From: Salaquimonas pukyongi
GTDB taxonomy: Bacteria > Pseudomonadota > Alphaproteobacteria > Rhizobiales > Rhizobiaceae
Length of the DNA stretch: 64,000 nt
Direction: 5' to 3'
NCBI RefSeq assembly: GCF_001953055.1
Contig: NZ_CP019044.1
Coordinates: 2,480,001-2,544,000, forward strand
The notes beneath the pieces are model-generated. The model worked only from the letters and a program-made list of their open reading frames with translations, ran no database searches and was not told the DNA's origin. The position numbers were made by a program, and so were the translations under genes. This document shows, piece by piece, positions 17,566 through 26,201 of this stretch; position 1 is the stretch's first letter, and each line of letters opens with the position of its first letter.

Positions 17566-18438
17566 TCACTCCGCCGCCATCGGAACCGGTGCGTTGAGCA
17601 TTTGCTCTTCGACCATTTCCAGGGTTGGGCGATCCTTGGAGGAAACGGTTTTGCGCCCGTATTCGACAGCCAGATGCGGCGTTGCCCCGTTCATGAAGGC
17701 AATCAGCGTCTGCTTGACCACCACAAAGCGCCGGTTCTGTTTTTCCCGCACCACCTTGATGGAAGTGGCGATCGGCCCGGCCAGGCCATAGGACATCAGG
17801 ATACCGGCAAAGGTTCCCACCAATGCCGCACCAATCATGGCGCCCAGATATTCCGGCGGCTTGTCGAGCGAGCCCATCGCCTTGATGACACCCAGAACCG
17901 CGGCAACGATCCCGATCGCCGGCAACCCGTCGGCAACCGCCTGTACTGCCTGATAGGGCTTGAGCTTGTCGCGGGAAATCGTCGCAATCTCTTCTTCCAT
18001 GAGCGCTTCGATTTCATGAGGCCGTGCATTGCCGAGAATGATCAGCCGCAGATAGTCGGTAATAAAACTGAGCAGGTCCGTGTCTTCCAGAATATCGGGA
18101 AACTGGGTGAAAACGGAGGATGATTCAGGATCGTCGATATGCGCCTCGATCTCGGCCCGTGTCTTGGAGCGCACTTCCTGCATCAAGACAAACAGCAAGC
18201 CGATAATGCTCAGATAGTCGCTGTTTTTTGGTGCTTTGGCCTTGAAGGCTTCAACGGTCGCCTTCCCGGTATCCTTGATCGTTGCCATGGGATTGGCAAC
18301 GATGAAGGTGCCAACCGCAACACCCCCGATAATGAAATACTCCCAGGGCTGCATCAGAACGCCGAGTTTCCCGCCCATCGCAGCAAACCCGCCAAGCAGG
18401 CATCCGAAAACAACAACCAGACCTATAATGATCGTCAT
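17566..18438 (-). CDS. motA: Flagellar motor stator protein MotA
   Basis: MotA is the four-helix stator subunit forming the proton channel with MotB. The 290-residue length is normal. The first two helices are at about residues 1-50 (MTIIIGLVVVFGCLLGGFAAMGG). The cytoplasmic loop carries charged torque residues (RAEIEAHIDDPESSS), and the last two helices include LPAIGIVAAVLGVIKAMGSL and GAALVGTFAGILMSYGLAGP. It is the first gene of the long minus-strand operon. The 215-base region 18439-18653 between it and the divergent DUF1217 gene should hold promoters for both directions. Confidence 0.97.
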   Translation of the reverse strand: MTIIIGLVVVFGCLLGGFAAMGGKLGVLMQPWEYFIIGGVAVGTFIVANPMATIKDTGKATVEAFKAKAPKNSDYLSIIGLLFVLMQEVRSKTRAEIEAHIDDPESSSVFTQFPDILEDTDLLSFITDYLRLIILGNARPHEIEALMEEEIATISRDKLKPYQAVQAVADGLPAIGIVAAVLGVIKAMGSLDKPPEYLGAMIGAALVGTFAGILMSYGLAGPIATSIKVVREKQNRRFVVVKQTLIAFMNGATPHLAVEYGRKTVSSKDRPTLEMVEEQMLNAPVPMAAE

Positions 18439-18653
18439 TCCGGCAACTCTCCGTATCTTCCCAGTAAACCTGCCCAGTAACCCTGCCGATGCAGGCTATA
18501 TTCTGGAATAGGCACTGCAGCTTGCGCGAAGCTGAATTTTCCACCTTCGCTGCAGGCGAATGATCGTTTCAGCCAAAGGAGAGAAGTTCACCAGCTTTGC
18601 ACAAGGATGCGAGGTTTTACTGCCTCCGGTAGCAATGACCAGCAGGACCCCTG

Positions 18654-19424
18654 ATGCAGGCCTTGACCGTCTACAAGCTGTTTGCGGCGGATTCAGAACG
18701 CACACTGGCAGACATATCCCGGCGTCCCCAGGTCAGCCGGGAAGTCGAATATTATCGTCAAACGATCGATGGAATAGACAGCGCCGAAGCACTCGTTTCA
18801 GATCGCCGCGTCCTGGACTTCGTCATGCGGGCCTATGGCCTTGAAGAACTGTCCTATGCCAAGGCGCTGGTCAGAAAAGTGCTTGAGGAAGGCATTGACG
18901 ACCCCGAAGCCCTTGCCAACCAGATGACCGACCCGCGCTTTAAGGAACTTGCGGCCGATTTCAACTTCGCACGCTACGGGGAGACCACTACCACATTCGA
19001 ACGGACACGCTCCGGCGTCATCGACAAATATCTTGTGCAGACGATGGAAATCGATGCCGGCAACCAGAACGACGGTGCCCGGCTTGCGATGTACTTTGAG
19101 CGCAAGGCCGAAGACATCACCACCGCCTACGACATTCTGGCCGACCCCGCTTTGCTTCAGGTTGTCCAGACCGTCTTCCAGCTGCCGGCGGAAATGAGCT
19201 TCCGCCCCATCGAAGACCAGGCAGAAATGATCGACCAGCGGCTCGACATCACCGAATTGTCCGATCCTCAAAAGGTGGATGAACTCATAGACCGCTTTCT
19301 GCCGCTCTGGGATCTCTCTAATGCGCCGCCCGTTACCATTCCGCCGCTGATTTCCGGCGCTGGAGGCATTACCGGGTTTTCCGTCGACTTGCTCGCTTCC
19401 CTGCAAAATTTCAAGAAACTCTGA
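18654..19424 (+). CDS. DUF1217 family flagellar-cluster protein
   Basis: A 256-residue soluble protein of the DUF1217 family, found in the flagellar clusters of rhizobia next to flgF and motA. The shared features are VSREVEYYRQTIDGIDSAEALVSDRRVLDFVMRAYGLEELSYAKALVRKVLEEG and DAGNQNDGARLAMYFERKAEDI. Its role is not established to my knowledge; a structural or export-substrate role is inferred from context. AGGA lies 6 bases before the ATG. flgF follows after 10 bases. Confidence 0.9.
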   Translation: MQALTVYKLFAADSERTLADISRRPQVSREVEYYRQTIDGIDSAEALVSDRRVLDFVMRAYGLEELSYAKALVRKVLEEGIDDPEALANQMTDPRFKELAADFNFARYGETTTTFERTRSGVIDKYLVQTMEIDAGNQNDGARLAMYFERKAEDITTAYDILADPALLQVVQTVFQLPAEMSFRPIEDQAEMIDQRLDITELSDPQKVDELIDRFLPLWDLSNAPPVTIPPLISGAGGITGFSVDLLASLQNFKKL

Positions 19425-19434
19425 AGGCACTTTC

Positions 19435-20160
19435 ATGGACACCTCCATTTCCGTCGCCCTATCGGCCCAGCGCACATTCCTGCGGCAGCTCGATGTCGTC
19501 GCCAACAATATCGCCAATGCCAACTCGGTCGGTTTTCGTTCAGAATCGGTGGATTTTGAGAGCATTGTCTCCAACGCGACGCCGGACAGAACGCATTTCG
19601 TGGAAGTTGCCGATGTCCAGTTCTCCCATTCTGAAGGCGCCAAGATACAGACCGGCAATGCGCTGGACATAGCCATTACCGGAAAGGGCTATCTTTCCCT
19701 GCAGACTCCCGCCGGCACCGTCTACACAAGGGATGGCCGCATGATGGTAAGTCCCTTCGGCGAACTGCAGAGCCTGGAGGGCTATCCGGTGCTGGACGCG
19801 TCCGGCGCACCCATCCTGGTGCCCTCCCGTGGCAAGGACATCGTTGTTCACGGCGACGGACGAATTCTTGATGGCGGCAAGACCGTCGGCAATATCGGGG
19901 TGTTTGATCTTCCGCCCGAAATGGTCAGCGCCCGCTATGGCAATTCCGCTTTCACGGCAAAACAGGAACTTCAGCCGATAGCCCTTGGCGCAAACACCTC
20001 CATCGCGCAGGGCTATGTGGAAGCTTCCAACACAGACCCGATGCGCGAGCTGGCCAACCTGATCACGGTACAGCGCAATTTTGAGGCGGTCAGCGACCTG
20101 ATCGAAAAAGCCGACGGCGCGGTTAGAAAGTCCGTCGATGTACTTTCCCAGCGCAGTTAA
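19435..20160 (+). CDS. flgF: Flagellar proximal rod protein FlgF
   Basis: FlgF is a rod subunit of the FlgBCFG family. The 241-residue product has SAQRTFLRQLDVVANNIANANSVGFRSESVDF at the N-terminus and the C-terminal motif YVEASNTDPMRELANLITVQRNFEAVSDLIEKADG. In other rhizobia flgF is followed by fliI. Here fliI is absent and a small unrelated gene follows, so the cluster is broken at this point. Confidence 0.96.
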   Translation: MDTSISVALSAQRTFLRQLDVVANNIANANSVGFRSESVDFESIVSNATPDRTHFVEVADVQFSHSEGAKIQTGNALDIAITGKGYLSLQTPAGTVYTRDGRMMVSPFGELQSLEGYPVLDASGAPILVPSRGKDIVVHGDGRILDGGKTVGNIGVFDLPPEMVSARYGNSAFTAKQELQPIALGANTSIAQGYVEASNTDPMRELANLITVQRNFEAVSDLIEKADGAVRKSVDVLSQRS

Positions 20161-20196
20161 CCTTTGATAGGACCGGCACAGCCGTACTCAACATAC

Positions 20197-20212
20197 TGGC
20201 ACGAAACTTGAA
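20197..20212 (+). promoter_or_regulatory. Candidate sigma-54 (-24/-12) promoter
   Basis: The sequence TGGCAC-GAAAC-TTGAA matches the sigma-54 consensus TGGCAC-N5-TTGCA with one mismatch in the -12 element. It lies 34 bases before the ATG of the small membrane protein gene, a suitable distance for a promoter. Chance occurrence cannot be excluded. Confidence 0.4.
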
Positions 20213-20245
20213 CCCCGTTGCACAGATTGCAATGGGAGTGCCAAA

Positions 20246-20443
20246 ATGGTGCGCTGGAAAAATCGCTCAATTGATGAATTGAACAACACTGAACTCAAAA
20301 CCGCCCTGTCGGAACTGGTCGGCATGCAGCTTGGTCAGAAGTCCACGCCAGAATCGATGATTGTCGACGGGTACTGGCTGGGGCTGGCAACCGGGCTTTT
20401 CGCAGCTTTTGCCGGCCTTGCGGTTGCCGCGCTCATCATGTGA
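20246..20443 (+). CDS. Small single-pass membrane protein
   Basis: A 65-residue protein I do not recognise. The soluble N-terminal part reads MVRWKNRSIDELNNTELKTALSEL, and one C-terminal membrane helix (GLATGLFAAFAGLAVAALIM) ends at the C-terminus. That makes it a tail-anchored small protein. GGGAG lies 10 bases before the ATG, and a sigma-54-like promoter motif lies further upstream. The gene is convergent with ccoS, with a short palindrome (GGCAGTACTGCC) between the two stops. Function unknown. Confidence 0.65.
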   Translation: MVRWKNRSIDELNNTELKTALSELVGMQLGQKSTPESMIVDGYWLGLATGLFAAFAGLAVAALIM

Positions 20444-20469
20444 GCGAGCCTGAAAGGCAGTACTGCCGG

Positions 20470-20631
20470 TTATTCCTCTTTGCCCGGCTTTTCGTCGTCA
20501 TCTTCGAGAATGCGCGCTGCAGCGCCGTCAAGATCCTCATACTGTCCCGAATTGAGACTCCAGATAAAGGCGACCAGTCCGGCCAATCCCATCAGCAGCG
20601 CCACGGGAATCAGAAACAGCAGTACATTCAT
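20470..20631 (-). CDS. ccoS: cbb3 oxidase maturation protein CcoS/FixS
   Basis: CcoS is a small membrane protein needed to insert haem and copper into cbb3 oxidase. The 53-residue frame begins MNVLLFLIPVALLMGLAGLVAF, followed by the family signature WSLNSGQYEDLDGAA and an acidic tail. Its ATG overlaps the ccoI stop (ATGA), the usual arrangement at the end of the ccoGHIS operon. Confidence 0.93.
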   Translation of the reverse strand: MNVLLFLIPVALLMGLAGLVAFIWSLNSGQYEDLDGAAARILEDDDEKPGKEE

Positions 20632-22931
20632 GTTGCCTGGTTCCCGATCGCGTGGCCGGTTCGCCGGTCTTCCCGCATGGTTGCATTGCGGCGTTTTCGC
20701 ACGCCAAAGCGCGACAGCCGCAAGCTGTTTGTCACGACCACGATGGAAGAAAGCGACATGGCGATCGCCGCAAACAGCGGGGTTACCAGACCGAGGAAAG
20801 CCAGCGGCACCGCGATACAGTTGTAAAGGATGGCAAGACCGAAATTCTGCCGCACCAGCCTTCCCGCAAACCGCGACAGTCGAAAGGTGAAGGGAACCGC
20901 GTCAATGCCGTCCCGCGTAAACACAAAATCCGCCGCAGCCCGGCCGATATCGGAAGCAGACGCTGGTGCCATGGAGGCATAACCAGCCGCAAGGCTCGGG
21001 GCATCGTTAAGCCCGTCTCCGATCATCAGCGGCCGGGCCCCTTGTTCCTTCAGCGCCTCGATCCGCGCGATCTTGTCCGCCGGTTTCTGTTCCGCCATCC
21101 AGCGTTGCAGTCCAAGTTTTTTGGCAATCGCCTCCACAGGGCCCGGCTTGTCGCCGGAAAGCAGCTCGGCGGCGATGCCATCTGCCTCAAGTTCCCTGAT
21201 GGCAGCGCCTGCATCCTCCCGGACCCGCTCGCGAATTTCGCAATGTATCAGGCCGCCGCCTTCTTCAGCAAAGGAGATACCGGAGGAAGCCCGGTCCGGC
21301 ACTTCGCCTTTTGCGATCTTCGCCACCCACGCCTGATTTCCGAGGCGAACCCGCTTTCCGCCTGCAAGCGCCTCAATACCGCAGCCCGCAACCTCGCGCA
21401 CATCATCAAGCGGCAGTACGGCGCGCTCGCCAAGGTGCTGAACCAGTGCCCGCGATGCCGGATGCGAGGACAGCACCGCCAGCGAATAGGCCATCTGCTC
21501 ATGGCGCACGCTCGAAAACGGCGCGCGCACAATCTGGGGAATTGCATGGGTCAGCGTTCCGGTCTTGTCGAAGACCGCATGGTCGATTTCCGCCATCCGT
21601 TCCAGGGCGCTGCCATCACGGACGAGAATTCCCTCCTCGAACAGCCGGGCAGCAGCAACGACATGCACCACGGGAACGGCAAGACCGAGTGCACAAGGGC
21701 AGGTGATAATCAGCACGGATATCGCCACATAAAGCGCCTGATGCCAGTCCCCGTTGATGGCCATCCATACCAGGAAGGCAACGAGCGCCAGCAGATGAAC
21801 AGCCGGGGCATAAATCTGCGCCATCCGGTCGGCAATGCGCATGTAGTGGCCGCGCCCTTTCTCCGCCGCAGCCAGCATGGTGGAGACTTCGGCCAGAAAG
21901 GACTGTGAGGCCGGCCGCAGGACCTCGATATCAAGCGGCCCCGTCAGGTTGTAGGTGCCAGCCTGCAAGGCATCGCCCTTGCCCAAAATGGCCGGCTGGT
22001 TTTCGCCGGTAACAAGGGAAAGGTCGAGATCGCTTGATCCCTTGACGATCACACCGTCTACCGGGATCCGCTCCCCCGGCAAAACGCGGATGCGCATCCC
22101 AGGTTCGATCTCGTCGATGGGACGGTACACCGTTTTTCCATCCGGGCCGACCGTATTGGCACCCTTAACCGCAAGGCGGCTCAGCCCGATGACGGCATTT
22201 CTCGCCCGGTCGCGCATCATCTGGTCGAGATAGCGCCCGATCAGCAGAAAGAACAGCAGGGATACCGCCGCATCGAAATAGGCTTCCTGACCATGGTTCA
22301 GCGTTTCATATAGGCTCATCCCCACGGCAAGAAGCACTGCAAGCGATATCGGCACATCCATGTTGAGATGGCCGCCGCGAAGGGCCGACCAGGCCGAGCG
22401 GAAAAAGATACGCCCCGAATAGGCAACGGCCGGAATGGCAATGAGCGCGGAAATCAGATGGAACAGGTCACGGGTTGCCCCATCAGCCCCCGACCAGGTC
22501 GACACCGAAAGCAGCATCACGTTCATGGCTGCAAAACCGGCAACCGCCAATGCGCGAAGCAACTCCGAGGCCGCCTTTTTGTCATTTTCGTCCGGAGCGT
22601 CGTTGAGAGGATAGGCCTGATAGCCGAACCCTTCCAGCGCCTCGACCACATTGAGGACCGGAACCGCGTCGCTCTCCAGCAACACAGAGATGCGTTTCAG
22701 CGTGAGATTGACCCGAACCTCGCGCACGCCCGGCAGTTTCGCCAGATTGCGTTCGATGATGGATATACAGCCACCGCAATGGATCGACGGGCTCGACAGT
22801 GTAAAGTGCACACTGCCATCCGGCTGCCGCACGCCCTGCCTTGAAAGCTCTTCGGCCCGAGCAAGACGTGTCAGCTCACGGGACGTTCCCGCCACCTGCT
22901 CGCCAGCAACATTTCCGCCACAGCACGTCAT
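20628..22931 (-). CDS. ccoI: Copper-transporting P1B-type ATPase CcoI/FixI
   Basis: CcoI moves Cu(I) from the cytoplasm for assembly of the CuB centre of cbb3 oxidase. The 767-residue protein has an N-terminal heavy-metal domain with CGGC at about residues 52-55. The CPC metal-binding helix is at about 411-413, the phosphorylation motif DKTGT at about 455, a TGE actuator motif in SLVTGENQP, an HP motif in LSSHPASRA, and GDGLNDAP in the hinge. An extra CC pair at residues 3-4 may bind metal. The gene overlaps ccoH and ccoS by 4 bases each. Confidence 0.97.
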   Translation of the reverse strand: MTCCGGNVAGEQVAGTSRELTRLARAEELSRQGVRQPDGSVHFTLSSPSIHCGGCISIIERNLAKLPGVREVRVNLTLKRISVLLESDAVPVLNVVEALEGFGYQAYPLNDAPDENDKKAASELLRALAVAGFAAMNVMLLSVSTWSGADGATRDLFHLISALIAIPAVAYSGRIFFRSAWSALRGGHLNMDVPISLAVLLAVGMSLYETLNHGQEAYFDAAVSLLFFLLIGRYLDQMMRDRARNAVIGLSRLAVKGANTVGPDGKTVYRPIDEIEPGMRIRVLPGERIPVDGVIVKGSSDLDLSLVTGENQPAILGKGDALQAGTYNLTGPLDIEVLRPASQSFLAEVSTMLAAAEKGRGHYMRIADRMAQIYAPAVHLLALVAFLVWMAINGDWHQALYVAISVLIITCPCALGLAVPVVHVVAAARLFEEGILVRDGSALERMAEIDHAVFDKTGTLTHAIPQIVRAPFSSVRHEQMAYSLAVLSSHPASRALVQHLGERAVLPLDDVREVAGCGIEALAGGKRVRLGNQAWVAKIAKGEVPDRASSGISFAEEGGGLIHCEIRERVREDAGAAIRELEADGIAAELLSGDKPGPVEAIAKKLGLQRWMAEQKPADKIARIEALKEQGARPLMIGDGLNDAPSLAAGYASMAPASASDIGRAAADFVFTRDGIDAVPFTFRLSRFAGRLVRQNFGLAILYNCIAVPLAFLGLVTPLFAAIAMSLSSIVVVTNSLRLSRFGVRKRRNATMREDRRTGHAIGNQAT

Positions 22932-23428
22932 TTCACATCAGGCACCACAAAACGAATGGCATGTTCCCAGGTCTTTTCCGGCGTATCCGCCGTCTTCAAC
23001 TCGGCGCGCCAGATACCGCTGGAAAGCTGCGTTTCAGCCCTGTAGATGCCGCCGCCAGACGGAACGAATACCACCGCGCGATCCTCTGATTCGAAAGCCG
23101 GGCGCCCAACCCGGGCTTCCAGCACATTCAGCACCACCGGCTTGCCGTCGGCATCTTCAAGCTGCACCGCCAGAACACCTTCCTGATATTCAATGCCCGC
23201 TTTCCAGCCCAGGGCGATCTGGCGTCTGCGTTCGGCTTGTTTGTCGTTGAACTTCTGGCTCGCCACATAGGAATTCTTGACCACAAGTCCGGTCCAGCTC
23301 GAATTCGCATACCAGGCCAGCGTCAGGTTGACCGATACGATCACACCGAAAAATGCCACCATGATGGCCAGCATGTGCCAACCGGTGAACTTCTCCATAC
23401 GCAAAAATTCAGACATTTTCATATTCAC
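22928..23428 (-). CDS. ccoH: cbb3 oxidase assembly protein CcoH/FixH
   Basis: FixH (CcoH) is a membrane-anchored assembly factor of cbb3 oxidase. The 166-residue protein has one helix near residues 17-40 (WHMLAIMVAFFGVIVSVNLTLAW). A periplasmic domain follows with WTGLVVKNSYVASQKFNDKQAERRRQIALGWK, characteristic of FixH. It lies 9 bases after ccoG and overlaps ccoI by 4 bases. Confidence 0.95.
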   Translation of the reverse strand: MNMKMSEFLRMEKFTGWHMLAIMVAFFGVIVSVNLTLAWYANSSWTGLVVKNSYVASQKFNDKQAERRRQIALGWKAGIEYQEGVLAVQLEDADGKPVVLNVLEARVGRPAFESEDRAVVFVPSGGGIYRAETQLSSGIWRAELKTADTPEKTWEHAIRFVVPDVK

Positions 23429-23437
23429 CTTATACCA

Positions 23438-25003
23438 CTATTTGGTCGGCGCTTCGAACACAGCATCATAGGCATCTCGCTCGAAAGACTGCTTGTCCTC
23501 TGCAATGAACTGGAAGCTGCGCTTTCCTGGGCTGACGCGGTCCCTGGGAACGGAAACGAACACCCGCAGCGACCTCAGCTTGTCCGGCTCAACCGGAATG
23601 GCAAAGCTCACCCCGTCGGGCTGGTCGATTTCGTTGATGCTCATCGTCGCGCCCGGCAATCCATCAAGGCTGAGAAAGATCGTACGCGGCTCGGGGATCA
23701 TGTTCAGCAACTTGACGGTATAACCGTTGCGGATCGAGCCGTCGGAAAGCTGCACAAAGACTGGGTTGCGATCGTGCTGAACGTTGACTTCCAGCCGGTC
23801 GCGCGCCGTCAGCGCAATCAGGATACCAAGGCCGATCAGCCCCCAGACCAGAAAATAGACCATCGTGCGCAACCGGAAGAAGATACGCCAGTCGAAATGC
23901 ATGACCGCATCGACAAACTTGTTGTCCCTGCGCACCCTCTCGGGGTGAATTTCACCATCCACGCCACGCGCAATCGCCATGTTGTGGTTGTACTCGCGCA
24001 ACGTAGCGTAGGAGATCAGATCCCTGGGCCTGCCGATCTTGTCCATGATGTCGTTGCAGGCATCGATGCACAGGGCACAGGTGATACATTCCAGTTGCTG
24101 CCCGTCCCGGATGTCGATCCCCGTCGGGCACACCGCGACACAGGCATTGCAGTCAATGCAATCACCCGCCGCATCACCGGCAGCAGCGGCCTTCTTCAGG
24201 CCTTTTGTCCGCGGTTCACCGCGCCAGTCATTATAGGTGACAACCAGCGAATCCTCATCCAGCATGGCCGCCTGAATGCGCGGCCAGGGACACATGTATA
24301 TGCACACCTGTTCGCGCATGATGCCGCCGAACAGGTAGGTGGTCGCGGTCAGCACGCCGACTGTACCGTAGGCCACAAACGGCGCCTTGAAGGTCAGGAA
24401 GTCCTTCAGCAGGGTCGGTGCATCGGCAAAATAGAAAATCCATGCCCCGCCGGTCAGTACGGCAATGACAATCCAGGTCGCGTGTTTGAAAACCCGCTTG
24501 CGGATCTTTTCAAATGTCCATGGCGCCTTGTCGAGGCGGATGCGGGCATTGCGATCGCCTTCAAAAAAGCGCTCGACGACCAAAAACAGGTCAGTCCACA
24601 CCGTCTGGGGACAGGTGTAACCGCACCAGGCCCGCCCGGCTACCGAAGTAACCAGAAACAGGCCGATGCCGGCCATAACCAGCAGACCGGCAATGAAGAT
24701 GAATTCCTGCGGCCAGATTTCGATAAAGAAGAAATAGAACCGGCGGCTGGGAAAATCGATCAGAACCGCTTGATCCGGCGCAAACTCGCCCCGGTCCCAG
24801 CGTAGCCACGGCGTGATGTAGTAGATGCCGAGCGTAATGGCCATAATGATCCATTTGAGCCGGCGAAACGTCCCCTGGACCCGCTTGGGGTGCACTTTCT
24901 CGCGAGCAGCATAAAGCGGCTGGGCCTTTTGTTTTGCCCCCGCATTTACTGCCTTGACATCATGCGGTTCGATATCAGGCTGCTTAAGCAATGTGGTACT
25001 CAT
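23438..25003 (-). CDS. ccoG: CcoG/FixG, cytochrome c oxidase accessory ferredoxin-type protein
   Basis: CcoG is a membrane iron-sulfur protein implicated in Cu(II) reduction for cbb3 oxidase assembly. The 521-residue product has several membrane helices in the N-terminal two thirds. Two [4Fe-4S] ferredoxin motifs are present, CIDCNACVAVCPTGID and CITCALCIDACNDI, and a C-terminal Ig-like domain follows. I chose the ATG at 25003 (MSTTLLKQPDIEPHD) because AGGG lies 6 bases upstream; the open frame runs 30 codons further. An FNR box lies about 83 bases upstream. Confidence 0.96.
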   Translation of the reverse strand: MSTTLLKQPDIEPHDVKAVNAGAKQKAQPLYAAREKVHPKRVQGTFRRLKWIIMAITLGIYYITPWLRWDRGEFAPDQAVLIDFPSRRFYFFFIEIWPQEFIFIAGLLVMAGIGLFLVTSVAGRAWCGYTCPQTVWTDLFLVVERFFEGDRNARIRLDKAPWTFEKIRKRVFKHATWIVIAVLTGGAWIFYFADAPTLLKDFLTFKAPFVAYGTVGVLTATTYLFGGIMREQVCIYMCPWPRIQAAMLDEDSLVVTYNDWRGEPRTKGLKKAAAAGDAAGDCIDCNACVAVCPTGIDIRDGQQLECITCALCIDACNDIMDKIGRPRDLISYATLREYNHNMAIARGVDGEIHPERVRRDNKFVDAVMHFDWRIFFRLRTMVYFLVWGLIGLGILIALTARDRLEVNVQHDRNPVFVQLSDGSIRNGYTVKLLNMIPEPRTIFLSLDGLPGATMSINEIDQPDGVSFAIPVEPDKLRSLRVFVSVPRDRVSPGKRSFQFIAEDKQSFERDAYDAVFEAPTK

Positions 25004-25079
25004 TTCGGCCCTGCCGCTGTTTTGATAAATGCCGGGATCAAACCCCAGCCTGTGTATCCCTGGGAGCGTCCTGGCGACC

Positions 25080-25093
25080 TTGATCCAAGTCAA
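25080..25093. promoter_or_regulatory. FNR/FixK-type anaerobox upstream of ccoG
   Basis: TTGATCCAAGTCAA matches the FNR/FixK consensus TTGAT-N4-ATCAA with one change. Its centre is about 83 bases before the ccoG start. If it acts at -41.5, transcription would start about 42 bases before the ATG, a normal class II layout. It overlaps nothing coding and lies just beyond the terminator that follows ccoP. Confidence 0.8.
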
Positions 25094-25095
25094 CC

Positions 25096-25121
25096 AAAAA
25101 AAAGGCCGGGAATACCCGGCC
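25096..25121 (-). terminator. Intrinsic terminator after ccoNOQP
   Basis: On the minus strand GGCCGGG-TATT-CCCGGCC forms a perfect 7-bp stem followed by eight T residues (plus-strand A run 25096-25103). It lies 28 bases after the ccoP stop. It separates the ccoNOQP transcript from ccoGHIS, which has its own FNR box. Confidence 0.9.
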
Positions 25122-25148
25122 TTTTGTCACTGCGTCGTTTTGTGGCGC

Positions 25149-26036
25149 TTACTCGCCGCCGCCCAGTGAGTGGATATAGACGGCAAGCTGTTTGACCGTC
25201 GCTTCGCCAAGCCGTTCACCCCAGGCCGGCATGACACCGTGTTTGGGCTTGTTGAGTTGGGCAACGATATCGCTGTGCTCACCGCCATAGAGCCAAATCG
25301 CATCAGCAAGCCGGGGGCCGCCCAATTCACGCAGGCCTTCGCCATTGTCGCCGTGGCAGGCAGCGCAATTGTCTTCAAACACAACCTGCCCGCGGTCTGC
25401 GCCAGCCGCATCGAACTCCTGACCGGAAATCTTGCGGACATACCATGCAACGTCGCTGATTTCCTCCTTGCTCAGGATTTCAACGGCGCCATAGGCCGGC
25501 ATCTCGGAGACGCGCGTGTCATCATCACCCGCATGACGGATGCCGTGAGCGATGGTGGTGTAGATGTCTTCAACCGTACCACCCCAGATCCAGTCATCGT
25601 CATTGAGGTTGGGGTACCCTGGAGAACCGGTTGCACCCGAACCGTGACACTGCACGCAGTTCACCTTGTAGGCGGCGCTTCCGCCGGCAATGGCAAACTG
25701 GGTCAGTTCAGCGTCTGACTGAATCTCCGAAACCTCAATGGTAGCCAGCTTGTCGAGAAACACCGCCTGGGCTTCCTTCGCCGCATCGATATCCTGCTGG
25801 AGCGTTGCCCTGCTCGACCAGCCAAGCAACCCTCCAGTGGAGGAACTGATCAAGGGCCATGCAGGATAGAACACGGTATAGGCCAGTGCCCATACGATGG
25901 TGGCATAGAAGGTCCAAAGCCACCACCGCGGCATCGGGTTGTCCAGTTCCTTGATGCCATCCCAGCTGTGGCCAGTGGTCTCGACACCGGAAACCTCGTC
26001 GATTTCACGACCGGTTTTTTTGTCATCGGCCATCAT
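25149..26036 (-). CDS. ccoP: cbb3 cytochrome oxidase dihaem subunit CcoP/FixP
   Basis: CcoP is a membrane-anchored dihaem cytochrome c that feeds electrons into CcoN. The 295-residue protein has one N-terminal helix (about residues 38-62). Two haem-binding motifs follow, CVQCH near 127-131 and CAACH near 225-229, with the axial-ligand Met candidates in EMPAYG and GVMPAWG. The start is the first of two consecutive ATG codons, overlapping the ccoQ stop. Confidence 0.97.
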   Translation of the reverse strand: MMADDKKTGREIDEVSGVETTGHSWDGIKELDNPMPRWWLWTFYATIVWALAYTVFYPAWPLISSSTGGLLGWSSRATLQQDIDAAKEAQAVFLDKLATIEVSEIQSDAELTQFAIAGGSAAYKVNCVQCHGSGATGSPGYPNLNDDDWIWGGTVEDIYTTIAHGIRHAGDDDTRVSEMPAYGAVEILSKEEISDVAWYVRKISGQEFDAAGADRGQVVFEDNCAACHGDNGEGLRELGGPRLADAIWLYGGEHSDIVAQLNKPKHGVMPAWGERLGEATVKQLAVYIHSLGGGE

Positions 26037-26191
26037 TCATTCTCCTTGAACGGAATGTTTGCGGCATCTTCGCTCATTTTCTTCGAGCCGGGCCGGAACG
26101 CCCAGACCACGACCCCGACAAAAATGAGGAACATATAGAGCAGCCCCCAACTGTCGGCGAAGGTACGCATTGATTGATAGTCAAAGTCCAT
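26033..26191 (-). CDS. ccoQ: cbb3 oxidase small subunit CcoQ/FixQ
   Basis: CcoQ is a small membrane subunit that stabilises cbb3 oxidase. The chosen ATG gives a 52-residue protein, MDFDYQSMRTFADSWGLLYM, with one helix and the conserved VWAFRPGSKKMSEDAA. The longer open frame upstream runs into ccoO and has no family similarity. It lies 10 bases after ccoO and overlaps ccoP. Confidence 0.94.
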   Translation of the reverse strand: MDFDYQSMRTFADSWGLLYMFLIFVGVVVWAFRPGSKKMSEDAANIPFKENE

Positions 26192-26201
26192 TGCACTTCC
26201 C

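Noticed and set aside
20652-21908. A 418-codon plus-strand open frame opposite ccoI
   Set aside because: It is the antisense of the copper ATPase and has no recognisable domain or ribosome binding site.
23237-24805. A 522-codon plus-strand open frame opposite ccoG and ccoH
   Set aside because: It is antisense to well-supported genes with clear motifs. Its product is low in hydrophobic order and rich in His, Gln and Arg, the mark of a shadow frame in GC-rich DNA.
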